In this document: one piece after another, positions 34,641-42,829 of the stretch
Position numbering within the stretch: the stretch's first letter is position 1
Layout: each line of letters starts with the position of its first letter
Assembly (NCBI GenBank): GCA_014946745.1
Contig: JADCRD010000001.1
Span: 1,178,001-1,242,000, forward strand
Length of the DNA stretch: 64,000 nucleotides
DNA from: Lysobacterales bacterium
Lineage (GTDB): Bacteria; Pseudomonadota; Gammaproteobacteria; Xanthomonadales; Xanthomonadaceae
Reading direction: 5' to 3'
Notes under the pieces: generated by a model
Seen by the model: the letters and a program-made list of their open reading frames with translations, nothing else
Databases searched by the model: none
Told to the model about the DNA's origin: nothing
Position numbers and translations under genes: made by a program

Positions 34641-35954
34641 TCAGGGGGTCTTGACGACGGTGCCCGACTTCATCACGAACTTCACGTCGCGCATCGTGCT
34701 GATGCTCTCGATGGGGTTGCCCGCCACGGCCACCACGTCGGCGAACTTGCCGACCTCGAGGCTGCCCAGGCTTTCCCATTCGCCGAGCAGTTCGGCCGCA
34801 TTCTTCGTTGCGCTCTGCAGGGCGAAGTTGGCGGGCATGCCGGCCTCGACCATCAGCTCGAACTCGCGCGCGTTGTCGCCGTGCGGGAACACGCCGGCAT
34901 CGGTGCCGAAGGCGATCTTGACGCCAGCGGCATGGGCGCGGCCCGCGGTGCCCTGGATCAGCGCGCCGATGCGCTGTGCTTTCGGGCGGACGATCTCCGG
35001 GTAGTAGCCGGCTTCGCGGGCCTTCTCGCTGACGAACACGCCGGCCGAGATCGTTGGCACATACCAGGTGCCCTTTTCGCGCATCAGCTTGAAGATCTCT
35101 TCGTCCATGTAGGTGCCGTGCTCGATCGAATCGACCCCGGCCGCCACGGCGCGGCGCATGCCTTCTTTGCCGTGCGCGTGGGCGGCGACGCGGAAGCCGT
35201 AGTCGCGCGCGGTCTCGACGATGGCGCGGATCTCGTCCTCCATGAACTGCGGGTTGTCGGCGCTCTTGGCGAAGCTCAGCACCCCGCCCGTGGCGGTGAG
35301 CTTGATCACGTCGGAGCCTTCCTTGTAGCGCTGGCGCACCGCGCGGCGGGATTCGTAGGGGCCTGCGACCACGCCTTCCTCTGGGCCTGGCCAGCCCAGC
35401 GACTCGGAGAGCTCGCGGTTGATGCCGTTGCGCGGGTCGGCGTGGCCGCCGGTGGTGGCGATGCTCTTGCCGGCGGCGAAAATGCGCGGGCCAAGAATGC
35501 GGCCTTCGTTGATGGCGTTGCGCAGGGCGATCGTCTGCAGGCCGCCCAGATCGCGCACCGTGGTGAAACCGGCCTTGAGCGTGGTTTCGGCATAGCCCAC
35601 CGAGCGCAGGGCGTAGTCCTCGGGGTTCAGGCGGAAGCCTTCGGAATAGGCCGCCGGGCTGGTCTGCGAGCCCAGGTGCACATGCATGTCGATCAGGCCG
35701 GGCAGGCAGGTGTGGGCGGACAGATCGATGGCGGTGGCGTCAGCGCCGAGGCTGGCGGCGTCGATCTTGCCGGCGCGAACCTCGGTGATGCGGCCGTCGT
35801 TGACCACCAGGCTGTGCTCGCCCAGCAGTCGCGCGGAGTTCGCATCGAAGACCTGCCCACAGTGCAGCACCTGCGGTGCAGCCTGGGCGGCGAGCGCAGC
35901 AGTGAGCGAAACGGTGAGCAGCCCGAGCTGGGCGCGGCGGTGGCGTGCGTGCAT
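34641..35954 (-). CDS. Secreted metal-dependent amidohydrolase (imidazolonepropionase/Xaa-Pro dipeptidase-like)
   Basis: A 437-residue amidohydrolase-superfamily protein with a signal peptide (AQLGLLTVSLTAALAAQAAP, residues ~8-27). Metal ligands are visible: the His91-Val-His93 motif in LIDMHVHLG, a lysine in KLTATGGVLS near 217 (the likely carboxylated bridging residue), AHAHGKEG near 255-262, SIEHGTY near 275 and the catalytic Asp in FGTDAGVF near 360. The family hydrolyses cyclic amides or peptides such as Xaa-Pro dipeptides. GGGG about ten bases before the ATG supports the 35954 start. It is transcribed alone, divergent from the acyl-CoA dehydrogenase gene. Confidence 0.9.
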   Translation of the reverse strand: MHARHRRAQLGLLTVSLTAALAAQAAPQVLHCGQVFDANSARLLGEHSLVVNDGRITEVRAGKIDAASLGADATAIDLSAHTCLPGLIDMHVHLGSQTSPAAYSEGFRLNPEDYALRSVGYAETTLKAGFTTVRDLGGLQTIALRNAINEGRILGPRIFAAGKSIATTGGHADPRNGINRELSESLGWPGPEEGVVAGPYESRRAVRQRYKEGSDVIKLTATGGVLSFAKSADNPQFMEDEIRAIVETARDYGFRVAAHAHGKEGMRRAVAAGVDSIEHGTYMDEEIFKLMREKGTWYVPTISAGVFVSEKAREAGYYPEIVRPKAQRIGALIQGTAGRAHAAGVKIAFGTDAGVFPHGDNAREFELMVEAGMPANFALQSATKNAAELLGEWESLGSLEVGKFADVVAVAGNPIESISTMRDVKFVMKSGTVVKTP

Positions 35955-36256
35955 GGTGTTCCCCTTGAGTGATGACGCGAGCGCGCCGCAGGCCGGCGCG
36001 CATCCCCGCAGCCGATGGTAGGCGAGGGCAGGGCAGGTCGTGCCTGTCGGAAGTCGGGGGTACCGCCTGGGCAAGCCATCGATCTGGGGGCATCGCTTGG
36101 GCGAAGGTCCGCGTCACTTGCAGGCAGGCTCCCAGGTGGCGCGGTGGCAGTCCGTGGCCACGTCCGATGTGCGGCTTCGTGTCTGCTGCTCTTCGCCTGC
36201 AGGAGAAGCCCCACGCCTTGGCTGTCTGGCAAGCCCGAACCTGCCGGCGGTACACG

Positions 36257-36333
36257 AATCCCGAATCCCGAATCCCCAATCCCCAATCCCCAATCCCCAA
36301 TCCCCAATCCCCAATCCCCAATCCCCAATCCCC
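36257..36333. repeat. Eleven-copy heptad repeat (AATCCCG x2, AATCCCC x9)
   Basis: The tract consists of two AATCCCG and nine perfect AATCCCC units in tandem (GGGGATT/CGGGATT on the other strand). It lies between divergent genes, and short versions of the same heptad occur at 39844-39867 and 44517-44537. This heptad is typical of Lysobacterales intergenic sequence. It has no spacers and is not CRISPR-like. Copy number is likely to vary between strains by slippage. Confidence 0.9.
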
Positions 36334-36381
36334 GCTGTTCCGCTCCACAGCACGTTGATGCCTGCGAAGGGCGCGGGCGGC

Positions 36382-36387
36382 TACAAT
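36382..36387 (+). promoter_or_regulatory. Candidate -10 box (TACAAT) for the acyl-CoA dehydrogenase gene
   Basis: TACAAT followed by TCGCGGC lies 33 bases before the ATG at 36420. It is the best of the -10 candidates in the window. A -35 box at the usual distance is not clear. Confidence 0.45.
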
Positions 36388-36419
36388 TCGCGGCTTCCAA
36401 CCACCGATCGGCCGCCCCC

Positions 36420-37583
36420 ATGCCCCTGAACGCCTCCGACCTGTTCGATGTCCGCTCGCTGCTCACCGACGAAGAGCGCGCCGTGCAGGACACCGTGGCC
36501 CGCTTCACCGACGAGCGCGTGCTGCCGATCATTGGCGATTGTTTCGATCAGGGGCGCTTTCCGAAGGAGCTGGTGCCGGAGATCGCGAGCCTGGGTCTGC
36601 TCGGCTCCTCGCTGCCCGAAGAGTACGGCTGCGCGGGCTTGAACGCGGTCAGCTACGGCCTGATCTGCCAGGAACTCGAGCGCGGCGATTCCGGCCTGCG
36701 CAGCTTCGTGTCGGTGCAGAGTTCGCTGTGCATGTATCCGATCTACGCCTACGGCACCGAAGAGCAGCGCCGCCAGTACCTGCCCGGCATGGCGCGCGGC
36801 GAGATCATCGGCTGCTTCGGCCTGACCGAGCCGCACGGCGGTTCGGACCCGGCCAACATGAAGACCCACGCCAAGCGCGACGGCGATGACTGGGTCATCA
36901 ATGGCGCGAAGATGTGGATCACCAACGGCAACCTTGCCCAGATCGCGATCGTCTGGGCGATGACCGAAGACGGCATCCAGGGCTTCATTGTGCCGACCGA
37001 CAGCAAGGGCTTCGCGGCCCAGGAGATCCACCGCAAGATGAGCCTGCGCGCCTCGGTCACCAGCGCGCTGTTCTTCGACAACGTCCGCGTCAACGATCGC
37101 CAGCGCCTGCCCAACGTCAAGGGCTTGAAGGGCCCGCTCGGCTGCCTGACCCAGGCGCGCTACGGCATCACCTGGGGCCCGATCGGTGCGGCGATCGCCT
37201 GCTTTACCGAGGCCAACGAGTACGCCAAGCAGCGCATCCTGTTCAACCGCCCGATCGCGGCCACCCAGGCGGTGCAGATCAAGCTGGCTGAGATGGCCCG
37301 TCGCATCACCCTGGCGCAGCTGCTGGTGCTGCAGCTCGGTCGCCTGAAGGACGCCGGCCAGATGCAGCCGACCCAGGTCAGCCTGGCCAAGTGGAACAAC
37401 TGCCGCATCGCGCTGGACATCGCCCGCGAGGCGCGCGACATCCTCGGGGGCTCAGGCATCACCACGGAGTACTGTCCGATCCGCCACGCGCTGAACCTGG
37501 AATCGGTGATCACCTACGAAGGCACCGAGACCGTCCACCAGCTGGTGGTGGGACGCGAGGTGACCGGGATCAATGCGTTCTGA
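36420..37583 (+). CDS. gcdH: Acyl-CoA dehydrogenase, glutaryl-CoA dehydrogenase type
   Basis: A 387-residue FAD enzyme of lysine/tryptophan breakdown that oxidatively decarboxylates glutaryl-CoA to crotonyl-CoA. Family marks include GCFGLTEPHGGSDPANMKT near residue 135, RYGITWGPIGAAIACF near 245, KLAEMARRITLAQLL near 285 and the catalytic-glutamate segment ESVITYEGTETVHQLVVGREVTG at the C-terminal end. Here the Glu in TYEGT is the usual catalytic base. Length fits the family. The start ATG is chosen for MPLNASDLFDVRSLL, typical of GcdH. The ORF upstream includes the heptad repeat and is not coding. The next gene overlaps its end by 11 bases. Confidence 0.92.
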   Translation: MPLNASDLFDVRSLLTDEERAVQDTVARFTDERVLPIIGDCFDQGRFPKELVPEIASLGLLGSSLPEEYGCAGLNAVSYGLICQELERGDSGLRSFVSVQSSLCMYPIYAYGTEEQRRQYLPGMARGEIIGCFGLTEPHGGSDPANMKTHAKRDGDDWVINGAKMWITNGNLAQIAIVWAMTEDGIQGFIVPTDSKGFAAQEIHRKMSLRASVTSALFFDNVRVNDRQRLPNVKGLKGPLGCLTQARYGITWGPIGAAIACFTEANEYAKQRILFNRPIAATQAVQIKLAEMARRITLAQLLVLQLGRLKDAGQMQPTQVSLAKWNNCRIALDIAREARDILGGSGITTEYCPIRHALNLESVITYEGTETVHQLVVGREVTGINAF

Positions 37584-38913
37584 ACCCGCGCAGGTCGGTC
37601 GGCGCCTGCCGGCGCTGGCCGCGACGGTGGCGAAGCGATGGATTGCTCGCCTCGGCGTACGGCCCGCCGTACTTGCGCTTTGCGCGGGCGTGCTGTGGTC
37701 TCCCCTGGCACTGCAGGCCCAGTCACAGCGTCCGCCGCAGTGGCCCGATGGCGACCCGGCGCTGGTCCTGGATGGCCCGGCCACACGGGCCGATGCGGCT
37801 GGGCAGCGTGGTCTCGCGCCGGCGCTTCGAGCGTCTCGTGGTCCCAGCCGTGGTGCAGCTGCCGGACTTGAGCAGGGCGCCCTTGAGCGCTTGAGTATTG
37901 AGGCGCGGCCCGGTGTGAACCTGGGCTTCTACGACCTCGGGCCGAACTGCGACCGCGAGCCCTTCGGCGTGCTCGCCAACCTGCACAAGCCCGGCGTGCG
38001 CCAGCGCGTCACCGAGATCCTGGTTGAGATGCGCGCGCGCGGCAGCGAGGCGATCGCGGTCGGCATCTACCACTTCCGAGCGCCTGGGCCGGCCGATTCT
38101 GACGGCGTGTGGGCGGGTACGCCCATCCTCGATTCCACCGGCGGCAACCTGCATCCGCGGATGCGCCAGAACCTCGCCGATCTGTTGGCTGACATTCGAG
38201 CGGCGGGTTTTTCGCAGCTGCTGGTGCGCTACCACCCGCAGGGCGGCAACGACGTCGCCCAGTGGAGCCGCTACGACGAGGGCGTTTTCGAAGAAAACTG
38301 GAACCTCATCGTCAACCTGATGCCGATCATCCAGCGCTCCGGCCTCGACTACCGCGTCGACCTGATGACCGAGGGCATGCCGCGCGCGCGCTTCGTCAAC
38401 GTGCTTGGGCAGACCCTGTTCTTTCCGAACGAGCCCGACAACGAGCCCTGGAGCCGCTACGCGAACAGGCTCTGGCAGAACTACGTCAGCCGCTTCGATC
38501 CGCAGCGCAGCGTGGGCTTCTCGTCGATCTCGGACCCCGACCCGGACCGGCTGCGCGCGCGTCTGGAGCACACCAGCTACGTCTATCGTCTGGCCGGCGG
38601 CGAACGCGTCTACCCGGGCGCGTTCGCGTTCTCGATCTATCGCTGGCCCGGCGCCGATGAGGGCGATCTCTACGCGCGCATCGTCGATCGCCTGCGGCGG
38701 ATCGGCCTCGGCGAGGTGCCGCTCATTGTTGCCGAGTCCTACTACAACGACCGCGAAGGCATGGCCCGGCTGGCGGCGGTTGCGCGCGAACAGCAGGCGC
38801 CGCCGCTGTACGTGCTGCACTGGCCGGTCGATCGCAGCAACACGGCCTGCTCCTCGCACGTCAACGTGGCCTTTCCGGTCGAGATCGATCAGGCCCTGCG
38901 CTTCGGGTTCTGA
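37573..38913 (+). CDS. Exported protein of unknown function with TIM-barrel-like features
   Basis: A 446-residue protein. A hydrophobic signal segment (AVLALCAGVLWSPLALQAQ, residues ~32-50) follows a long charged leader, so the true start may be downstream of the ATG at 37573, which overlaps the previous gene. The mature part has alternating strand/helix units such as VGIYHFRAP, FSQLLVRYHPQGG, DYRVDLMTEGMPR, VGFSSISDPDPDRL, FSIYRWPGADEGD and PLIVAESYYND. This periodicity and the carboxylates at strand ends suggest a glycosidase-like TIM barrel, but no family is recognised. Probably periplasmic. It may share the gcdH transcript because of the 11-base overlap. Confidence 0.7.
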   Translation: MRSEPAQVGRRLPALAATVAKRWIARLGVRPAVLALCAGVLWSPLALQAQSQRPPQWPDGDPALVLDGPATRADAAGQRGLAPALRASRGPSRGAAAGLEQGALERLSIEARPGVNLGFYDLGPNCDREPFGVLANLHKPGVRQRVTEILVEMRARGSEAIAVGIYHFRAPGPADSDGVWAGTPILDSTGGNLHPRMRQNLADLLADIRAAGFSQLLVRYHPQGGNDVAQWSRYDEGVFEENWNLIVNLMPIIQRSGLDYRVDLMTEGMPRARFVNVLGQTLFFPNEPDNEPWSRYANRLWQNYVSRFDPQRSVGFSSISDPDPDRLRARLEHTSYVYRLAGGERVYPGAFAFSIYRWPGADEGDLYARIVDRLRRIGLGEVPLIVAESYYNDREGMARLAAVAREQQAPPLYVLHWPVDRSNTACSSHVNVAFPVEIDQALRFGF

Positions 38914-39080
38914 ACCGGTGCGCCCGAGTCGGCGCCACGCGAGACTTTTTCACGCAAGTCCAACGCGGTAACGTGTCGCGTCACAGCGCCGCAGTGTTTC
39001 GCGTCTGCGGCCGTGCCGCCGAAGGTCGTGGGGACCCTCGGCCCCATCCATGCCCACCTCGGGCCGCAGCTGGAGCAGCC

Positions 39081-39839
39081 ATGTTCGGTCGCCTGATGAA
39101 TGTCGTGCGCGGTTTCTTTTCCCTGTTCATCAAGGGCATCGAGAAGCGCAACCCCGAAGCCCTGCTCGAGCTGGAGCAGGAGAATCTGCGCAAGCAGATC
39201 GGCAACTACAACCAGAGTCTGGCGGCCCACGCCGGTCTGGTCGAGCGTCTGATCTCGCAGGTGCGCAAGCTGGAGCGCGAAGAGTCCGAACTGCGCGCCA
39301 GCACCACGGCGCACCTGCGTGCCGGTAACCAGCAGGCGGCGGCGCAGTACGCCCTGCGCCTGCAGACGGTGACCCGCGAGCTGGCCGAGAACCGCAGCCA
39401 GATGTCGTCCGCGGACGAGACCTACCAGAACCTGATCAAGGCCCGCGACGTCGCCGTGCAGGCGGCGCGCGCCAAGATCGATTCGCTGAAGGGCGCGATC
39501 AACGATATGCGCATGAAGTCGGCGGTGGCCGAAATGAACGAGATGGCGGCCGGCATGATCGGCAGCATCGGTGGCTCGGGTGACACCCTGAACCGTCTGC
39601 ACGAGATGGTCGAAGAAGAGCGCAATCGCGCCGCCGGCCGCGCCCGCGTGGCCAAGGATTCGCTCGACATGACCGAGGTCAACGTCAAGCAGGCCGAAAT
39701 GGATGCGCTGGCGTCGCAGGCCTTGGCTGACTTTGCCGCTGCCGAAGGCATCAGCCTGCCCGGGCAGGCGGCGCCGGTCGCACAGCCGGCGACGCGCAGC
39801 ATGGGGACGAGTGCGGCGCCGCAGGCGGAGGGGCAGTAA
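39081..39839 (+). CDS. PspA/IM30 (ESCRT-III-like) family protein
   Basis: A 252-residue, almost fully alpha-helical coiled-coil protein. It begins MFGRLMNVVRGFFSLF, the amphipathic membrane-binding helix of PspA/IM30/Vipp1 proteins. Long heptad-rich helices follow up to ~residue 215, then a disordered Gly/Pro/Ala tail. Related proteins form rods or rings on the inner face of the cytoplasmic membrane and repair or seal it under envelope stress; structurally they are bacterial ESCRT-III proteins. It is followed by an AAA ATPase, a coiled-coil membrane protein and an SBP/OmpA protein, all on the same strand. The canonical partners PspB/PspC/PspF are not seen nearby, so control must differ from the E. 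coli system. Confidence 0.88.
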   Translation: MFGRLMNVVRGFFSLFIKGIEKRNPEALLELEQENLRKQIGNYNQSLAAHAGLVERLISQVRKLEREESELRASTTAHLRAGNQQAAAQYALRLQTVTRELAENRSQMSSADETYQNLIKARDVAVQAARAKIDSLKGAINDMRMKSAVAEMNEMAAGMIGSIGGSGDTLNRLHEMVEEERNRAAGRARVAKDSLDMTEVNVKQAEMDALASQALADFAAAEGISLPGQAAPVAQPATRSMGTSAAPQAEGQ

Positions 39840-39843
39840 GGGC

Positions 39844-39867
39844 GGGGATTGGGGATTCGGGATTGGG
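39844..39867. repeat. Short heptad repeat after the PspA-family gene
   Basis: Three and a half GGGGATT/CGGGATT units, the same heptad as the 11-copy tract at 36257-36333 in the opposite orientation. It begins four bases after the stop. Confidence 0.75.
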
Positions 39868-39914
39868 CGCGACTGGGGCGGCGTGGTGATCGCGCTTCGT
39901 GCGGCAGTCAGCGC

Positions 39915-40018
39915 GCGAGTCCATAGGGTGGGTCTTGACCCACCGGAGCTGGACCCTCGCCGCGGTCACTGGCTGTCACGCTTGGGCGTGCGTGGCTCAC
40001 GGGAAGCGATCGAATGCA
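39915..40018. repeat. Intergenic repeat, copy A, with GGTGGGTC-TT-GACCCACC hairpin
   Basis: A ~100-base unit beginning GCGAGTCCATAGGGTGGGTC and ending near GGGAAGCGATCGAATG. It contains the perfect palindrome GGTGGGTCTTGACCCACC at 39927-39944. A second, slightly diverged copy lies at 40097-40199. Units like this are known as dispersed intergenic repeats in Lysobacterales. Confidence 0.8.
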
Positions 40019-40050
40019 ATGCTTCGCTTCGTACAGCCCCTCTCCCCCGG

Positions 40051-40073
40051 CCCCTCTCCCGTGGGGAGAGGGG
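40051..40073. repeat. Hairpin CCCCTCTCCC / GGGAGAGGGG
   Basis: A 10-bp stem with a short GTG loop lies between the two copies of the larger repeat, and a partial CCCCTCTCCC arm also precedes it. It is a common dispersed repeat in this group and might act as a transcription terminator between the PspA-family gene and the AAA gene. Confidence 0.7.
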
Positions 40074-40096
40074 TGCGTCGCGCGGCCTTCAGCCAG

Positions 40097-40199
40097 GCGA
40101 GTCCATAGGGTGGGTCTTGACCCACCGGCGCTGGACCCTCGCCTCGGTCGCCGGCTGTCCCGCCTGAACGTGGGTGGCTCGCGGGAAGCGATCAAATGC
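40097..40199. repeat. Intergenic repeat, copy B
   Basis: Direct repeat of the unit at 39915-40018, with the same palindrome at 40109-40126 and scattered substitutions. It ends 44 bases before the TTG start of the AAA ATPase gene. The possible GTG start at 40174 lies inside this repeat. Confidence 0.8.
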
Positions 40200-40242
40200 C
40201 ATCGCTCCGCCCACACGCAGCAACTACCGGAAGACCTCGACC

Positions 40243-41892
40243 TTGAGCACGCAGACGACCGTTCTTCCGCCCTGGGCCCAGGCCCTCAAGCTCGCCTACG
40301 AAAGCGGCGCCCACGGCCAGTTCATCCTGCACGGCAACGTAGCAGATCGCTTCGTGCTGAACGGTCGCCTGGTCGGCGTGGTCGAGTACCTCGATGCGCG
40401 CCTTCTGCAGGGTTTTCCGCTGGTGTTCGTGTTCGACCCGGGCAACGGCCTGTCGGCGCTGCGCAGCAGCGAGGGCTTCCAGGCCTGGCCGGGGGCCGCG
40501 CAGCTGTCCAGCGTAGGGCACGATCCGCGCGCAGCGGTCGAGCTGATCAGCCGCTATCTGCGCTACCGCGGCAACCTGCGCGCACTGGGACGCGGCGAGG
40601 CCGAGCCCGTGGCGGTGCTGGTACGCGGCGCCGACCAGTTTCTTCCAGCCAATCGCGCGGGGGATTTCGAGACCGCCAGTCTGGCGAGCCTCGTCCGCGA
40701 CTGGGCCAGCGAATCGCCCTTCACCGAGCTGCCCTTTGTCAGCCTTCTGATCGCCGACAATCTGCACGACCTGCATCCGCTGGTGGCCAACAACCCGCGA
40801 GTCGAGCGCGTGCAGCTGCCGCTGCCGCAGAAGCCGGAGATCGAGCAGGCGCTCGCCCAGCTTCGCGTGGATCACGCCAGTGCGTTCGATGCCGCGCAGG
40901 GCAGCGAGATCGCCGACCAGCTGGCCGGTGTGTCGCTGAGCGCCCTGCAGTCGCTGGTGCGCCGGCGCGCGCATGCGGGCCAGCAGCTGGCCGAGGCCGA
41001 CTGGATCAACGTGCGCAAGGGCATGATCGAGAGCGATGCCGCCGGCCTGATCGAGTTCATCCGCAGCGAGCGCACGCTCAACGACTACCACTCGCCCGAG
41101 GCGCTGAAGGCCTGGCTGCGTCAGGACATGGCGCTGTGGCGCAAGTCCGACCTGCGTGCTCTGCCGATGGGCTACATCTTCTGTGGGCCGGTCGGCACGG
41201 GCAAGACCTACCTGGTCGAGTGCCTGGCCGGCGAGGCCAGCGTGCCGGTGGTGAAGCTCAAGAACTTCCGCGACCGCTGGGTCGGCTCCAGCGAGGGCAA
41301 TCTGGAGAAGATCTTCCGTCTGATCCGCGCGCTCGGCCGCTGCATCGTTTTCGTCGATGAAGCCGACCAGACGCTCGGCAAGCGCGACTCCGGCAGCGGC
41401 GACAGCGGGCTGTCGGGCCGGCTGTATTCGATGATCGCGCAGGAGATGAGCGACGGTAAGAATCGCGGCCGGGTGATGTGGATCCTCGCCAGCTCGCGGC
41501 CCGATCTCATCGAAGTGGATCTCAAGCGCCCTGGCCGCATCGACGTCAAGATCCCCCTGCTGCCGACCAGCACCGAACACGAGAGTGCAGGGCTGCTGCA
41601 CGCGCTGCTGAAGCGGCTGGAGGTCAGCCCTGGCGTTGATGCGCTCGCCGCACTCGATCTGCCGCTGCTGCTGACGCCGGGTGCCGCCGAAGCGCTGGCG
41701 GTGAAGGTGTACCGGCGCGTGCGCACGCTGGAAGAGTCCACGGTCGACGCCGTGCGCGCCTGTCTGGTCGGCTATCAGCCGCCGGTGCCGCTGGATGTGC
41801 TGGAGTTCCAGATGCGCATCGCCATTCGCGAGGCCACCGACATGCAGTTCGTACCCGAGCGGCTGCGGCCCTACGGAGCCACGCCGGCATGA
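40243..41892 (+). CDS. Classic-clade AAA ATPase of the PspA module
   Basis: A 549-residue cytosolic ATPase, second gene of the envelope module. The C-terminal AAA domain is intact: Walker A GPVGTGKT near residue 315, Walker B CIVFVDEAD near 367, and the second region of homology with SSRPDLIEVDLKRPGRID near 425-442, including the arginine-finger arginines. That motif places it with Vps4, p97 and FtsH. Residues ~1-270 look like a degenerate first AAA-like domain: GQFILHGNVADRF near 25, and AVLVRGADQFL near 125 as a Walker-B relic without the lysine motif. I chose the TTG at 40243 with GGAAG upstream because the GTG at 40174 is inside an intergenic repeat. It overlaps the next gene by four bases. 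Confidence 0.85.
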   Translation: MSTQTTVLPPWAQALKLAYESGAHGQFILHGNVADRFVLNGRLVGVVEYLDARLLQGFPLVFVFDPGNGLSALRSSEGFQAWPGAAQLSSVGHDPRAAVELISRYLRYRGNLRALGRGEAEPVAVLVRGADQFLPANRAGDFETASLASLVRDWASESPFTELPFVSLLIADNLHDLHPLVANNPRVERVQLPLPQKPEIEQALAQLRVDHASAFDAAQGSEIADQLAGVSLSALQSLVRRRAHAGQQLAEADWINVRKGMIESDAAGLIEFIRSERTLNDYHSPEALKAWLRQDMALWRKSDLRALPMGYIFCGPVGTGKTYLVECLAGEASVPVVKLKNFRDRWVGSSEGNLEKIFRLIRALGRCIVFVDEADQTLGKRDSGSGDSGLSGRLYSMIAQEMSDGKNRGRVMWILASSRPDLIEVDLKRPGRIDVKIPLLPTSTEHESAGLLHALLKRLEVSPGVDALAALDLPLLLTPGAAEALAVKVYRRVRTLEESTVDAVRACLVGYQPPVPLDVLEFQMRIAIREATDMQFVPERLRPYGATPA

Positions 41893-42761
41893 AGTACGTC
41901 TGGCGCGCCTTCAACGCCCGCCCGCTGGGCATGCCGATCCCGCCGAACTGGATCGGGCTGCTCGCCTTCGGCTTGCTCGGTGCGTTCCTGAGCCCGGGCT
42001 TCTGGATGCTGGGTGCGGGGCTGGAAGTCGCCTACCTGTGGGCAACCTCCAGCAGCACGCGCTTTCGCGCGACCGTTGACGCGGAGCGCCTCGCGCCGGG
42101 CCACAGCGAGCGCATCGAAGAGTCTGCGGAGGACGCGCGCTATCGCACGCTGCTCGCACAGCTGGGCGCGGCGGAAGTCGCGCAGCACCAGCAGATCGAA
42201 GCACGTGCGCGGGAGATCGTTGGCCGCCTGCGCAGCTCCAGCCTGATGGCCACGCATGCCGACAGCGTCGAGCAGCTGGTCTGGCTGCACCTGCGCCTGC
42301 TCGCCGCGCGCATGGCGATCGGCCATGTCGTGCAGACCGCACGGGCCGACAGTGCGCGTCTGCAGCAGCAGGAGGACACGCTGCGTGCGCGTCTGGAGGA
42401 CGCCAGCCTCGGCGCTGACCTGCGCCGCAGCCTGGAGCAGCAGGTGTCGGTGATCGACCAGCGTCAGGCCGCGCACGCGGCTGCCGGCGAGCGCCTGGAG
42501 CACGTCGATGCCGAACTCGCGCGCATCGATCAGCAGATCGCGCTGATCCGCGAGCAGAGCCTGCTCGCCACCGATGCCGATGGCGTCGTGCATTCGCTCA
42601 ATGCCTTGGCCAACTCTTTCGACGAAGCCAACCGTTGGCTGGAGCGACAGCGCGATCTCGCTGGCATCCTCGAAGGGCCGGAGCCGGTGCGTCTGCCCAA
42701 ACGCGTGCTGCAGGGCCCGCCGCCCGTGCCGCAGCGCGGGCGGGCGTCGGAGCGATCGTGA
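41889..42761 (+). CDS. Membrane-anchored coiled-coil protein of the PspA module
   Basis: A 290-residue protein starting four bases inside the AAA ATPase gene (ATGA), so coupling is tight. Residues ~20-52 (NWIGLLAFGLLGAFLSPGFWMLGAGLEVAYLW) form one or two N-terminal membrane passes. The rest, ~residues 65-265, is a long Gln/Arg/Glu-rich coiled coil (QLVWLHLRLLAARMA, then LEQQVSVIDQRQ), ending in a proline-rich tail (about 270-290). No family is recognised. Its place between an ATPase and a periplasmic binding/OmpA protein suggests it links cytoplasmic PspA/ATPase assemblies to the membrane; this is inference. Confidence 0.8.
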   Translation: MKYVWRAFNARPLGMPIPPNWIGLLAFGLLGAFLSPGFWMLGAGLEVAYLWATSSSTRFRATVDAERLAPGHSERIEESAEDARYRTLLAQLGAAEVAQHQQIEARAREIVGRLRSSSLMATHADSVEQLVWLHLRLLAARMAIGHVVQTARADSARLQQQEDTLRARLEDASLGADLRRSLEQQVSVIDQRQAAHAAAGERLEHVDAELARIDQQIALIREQSLLATDADGVVHSLNALANSFDEANRWLERQRDLAGILEGPEPVRLPKRVLQGPPPVPQRGRASERS

Positions 42762-42829
42762 TGGGGCAGCGCCCTGTCCTGAACTGAACACCCACGCTGT
42801 ACCGCCACCCGCACTCAAGGAGTGCCCGC

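Noticed and set aside
36257..36333. Possible CRISPR-like array
   Set aside because: The unit is seven bases with no spacers; it is a simple tandem repeat.
40174..40242. GTG start for the AAA ATPase
   Set aside because: It lies in the intergenic repeat copy B; the TTG at 40243 with GGAAG upstream fits better.
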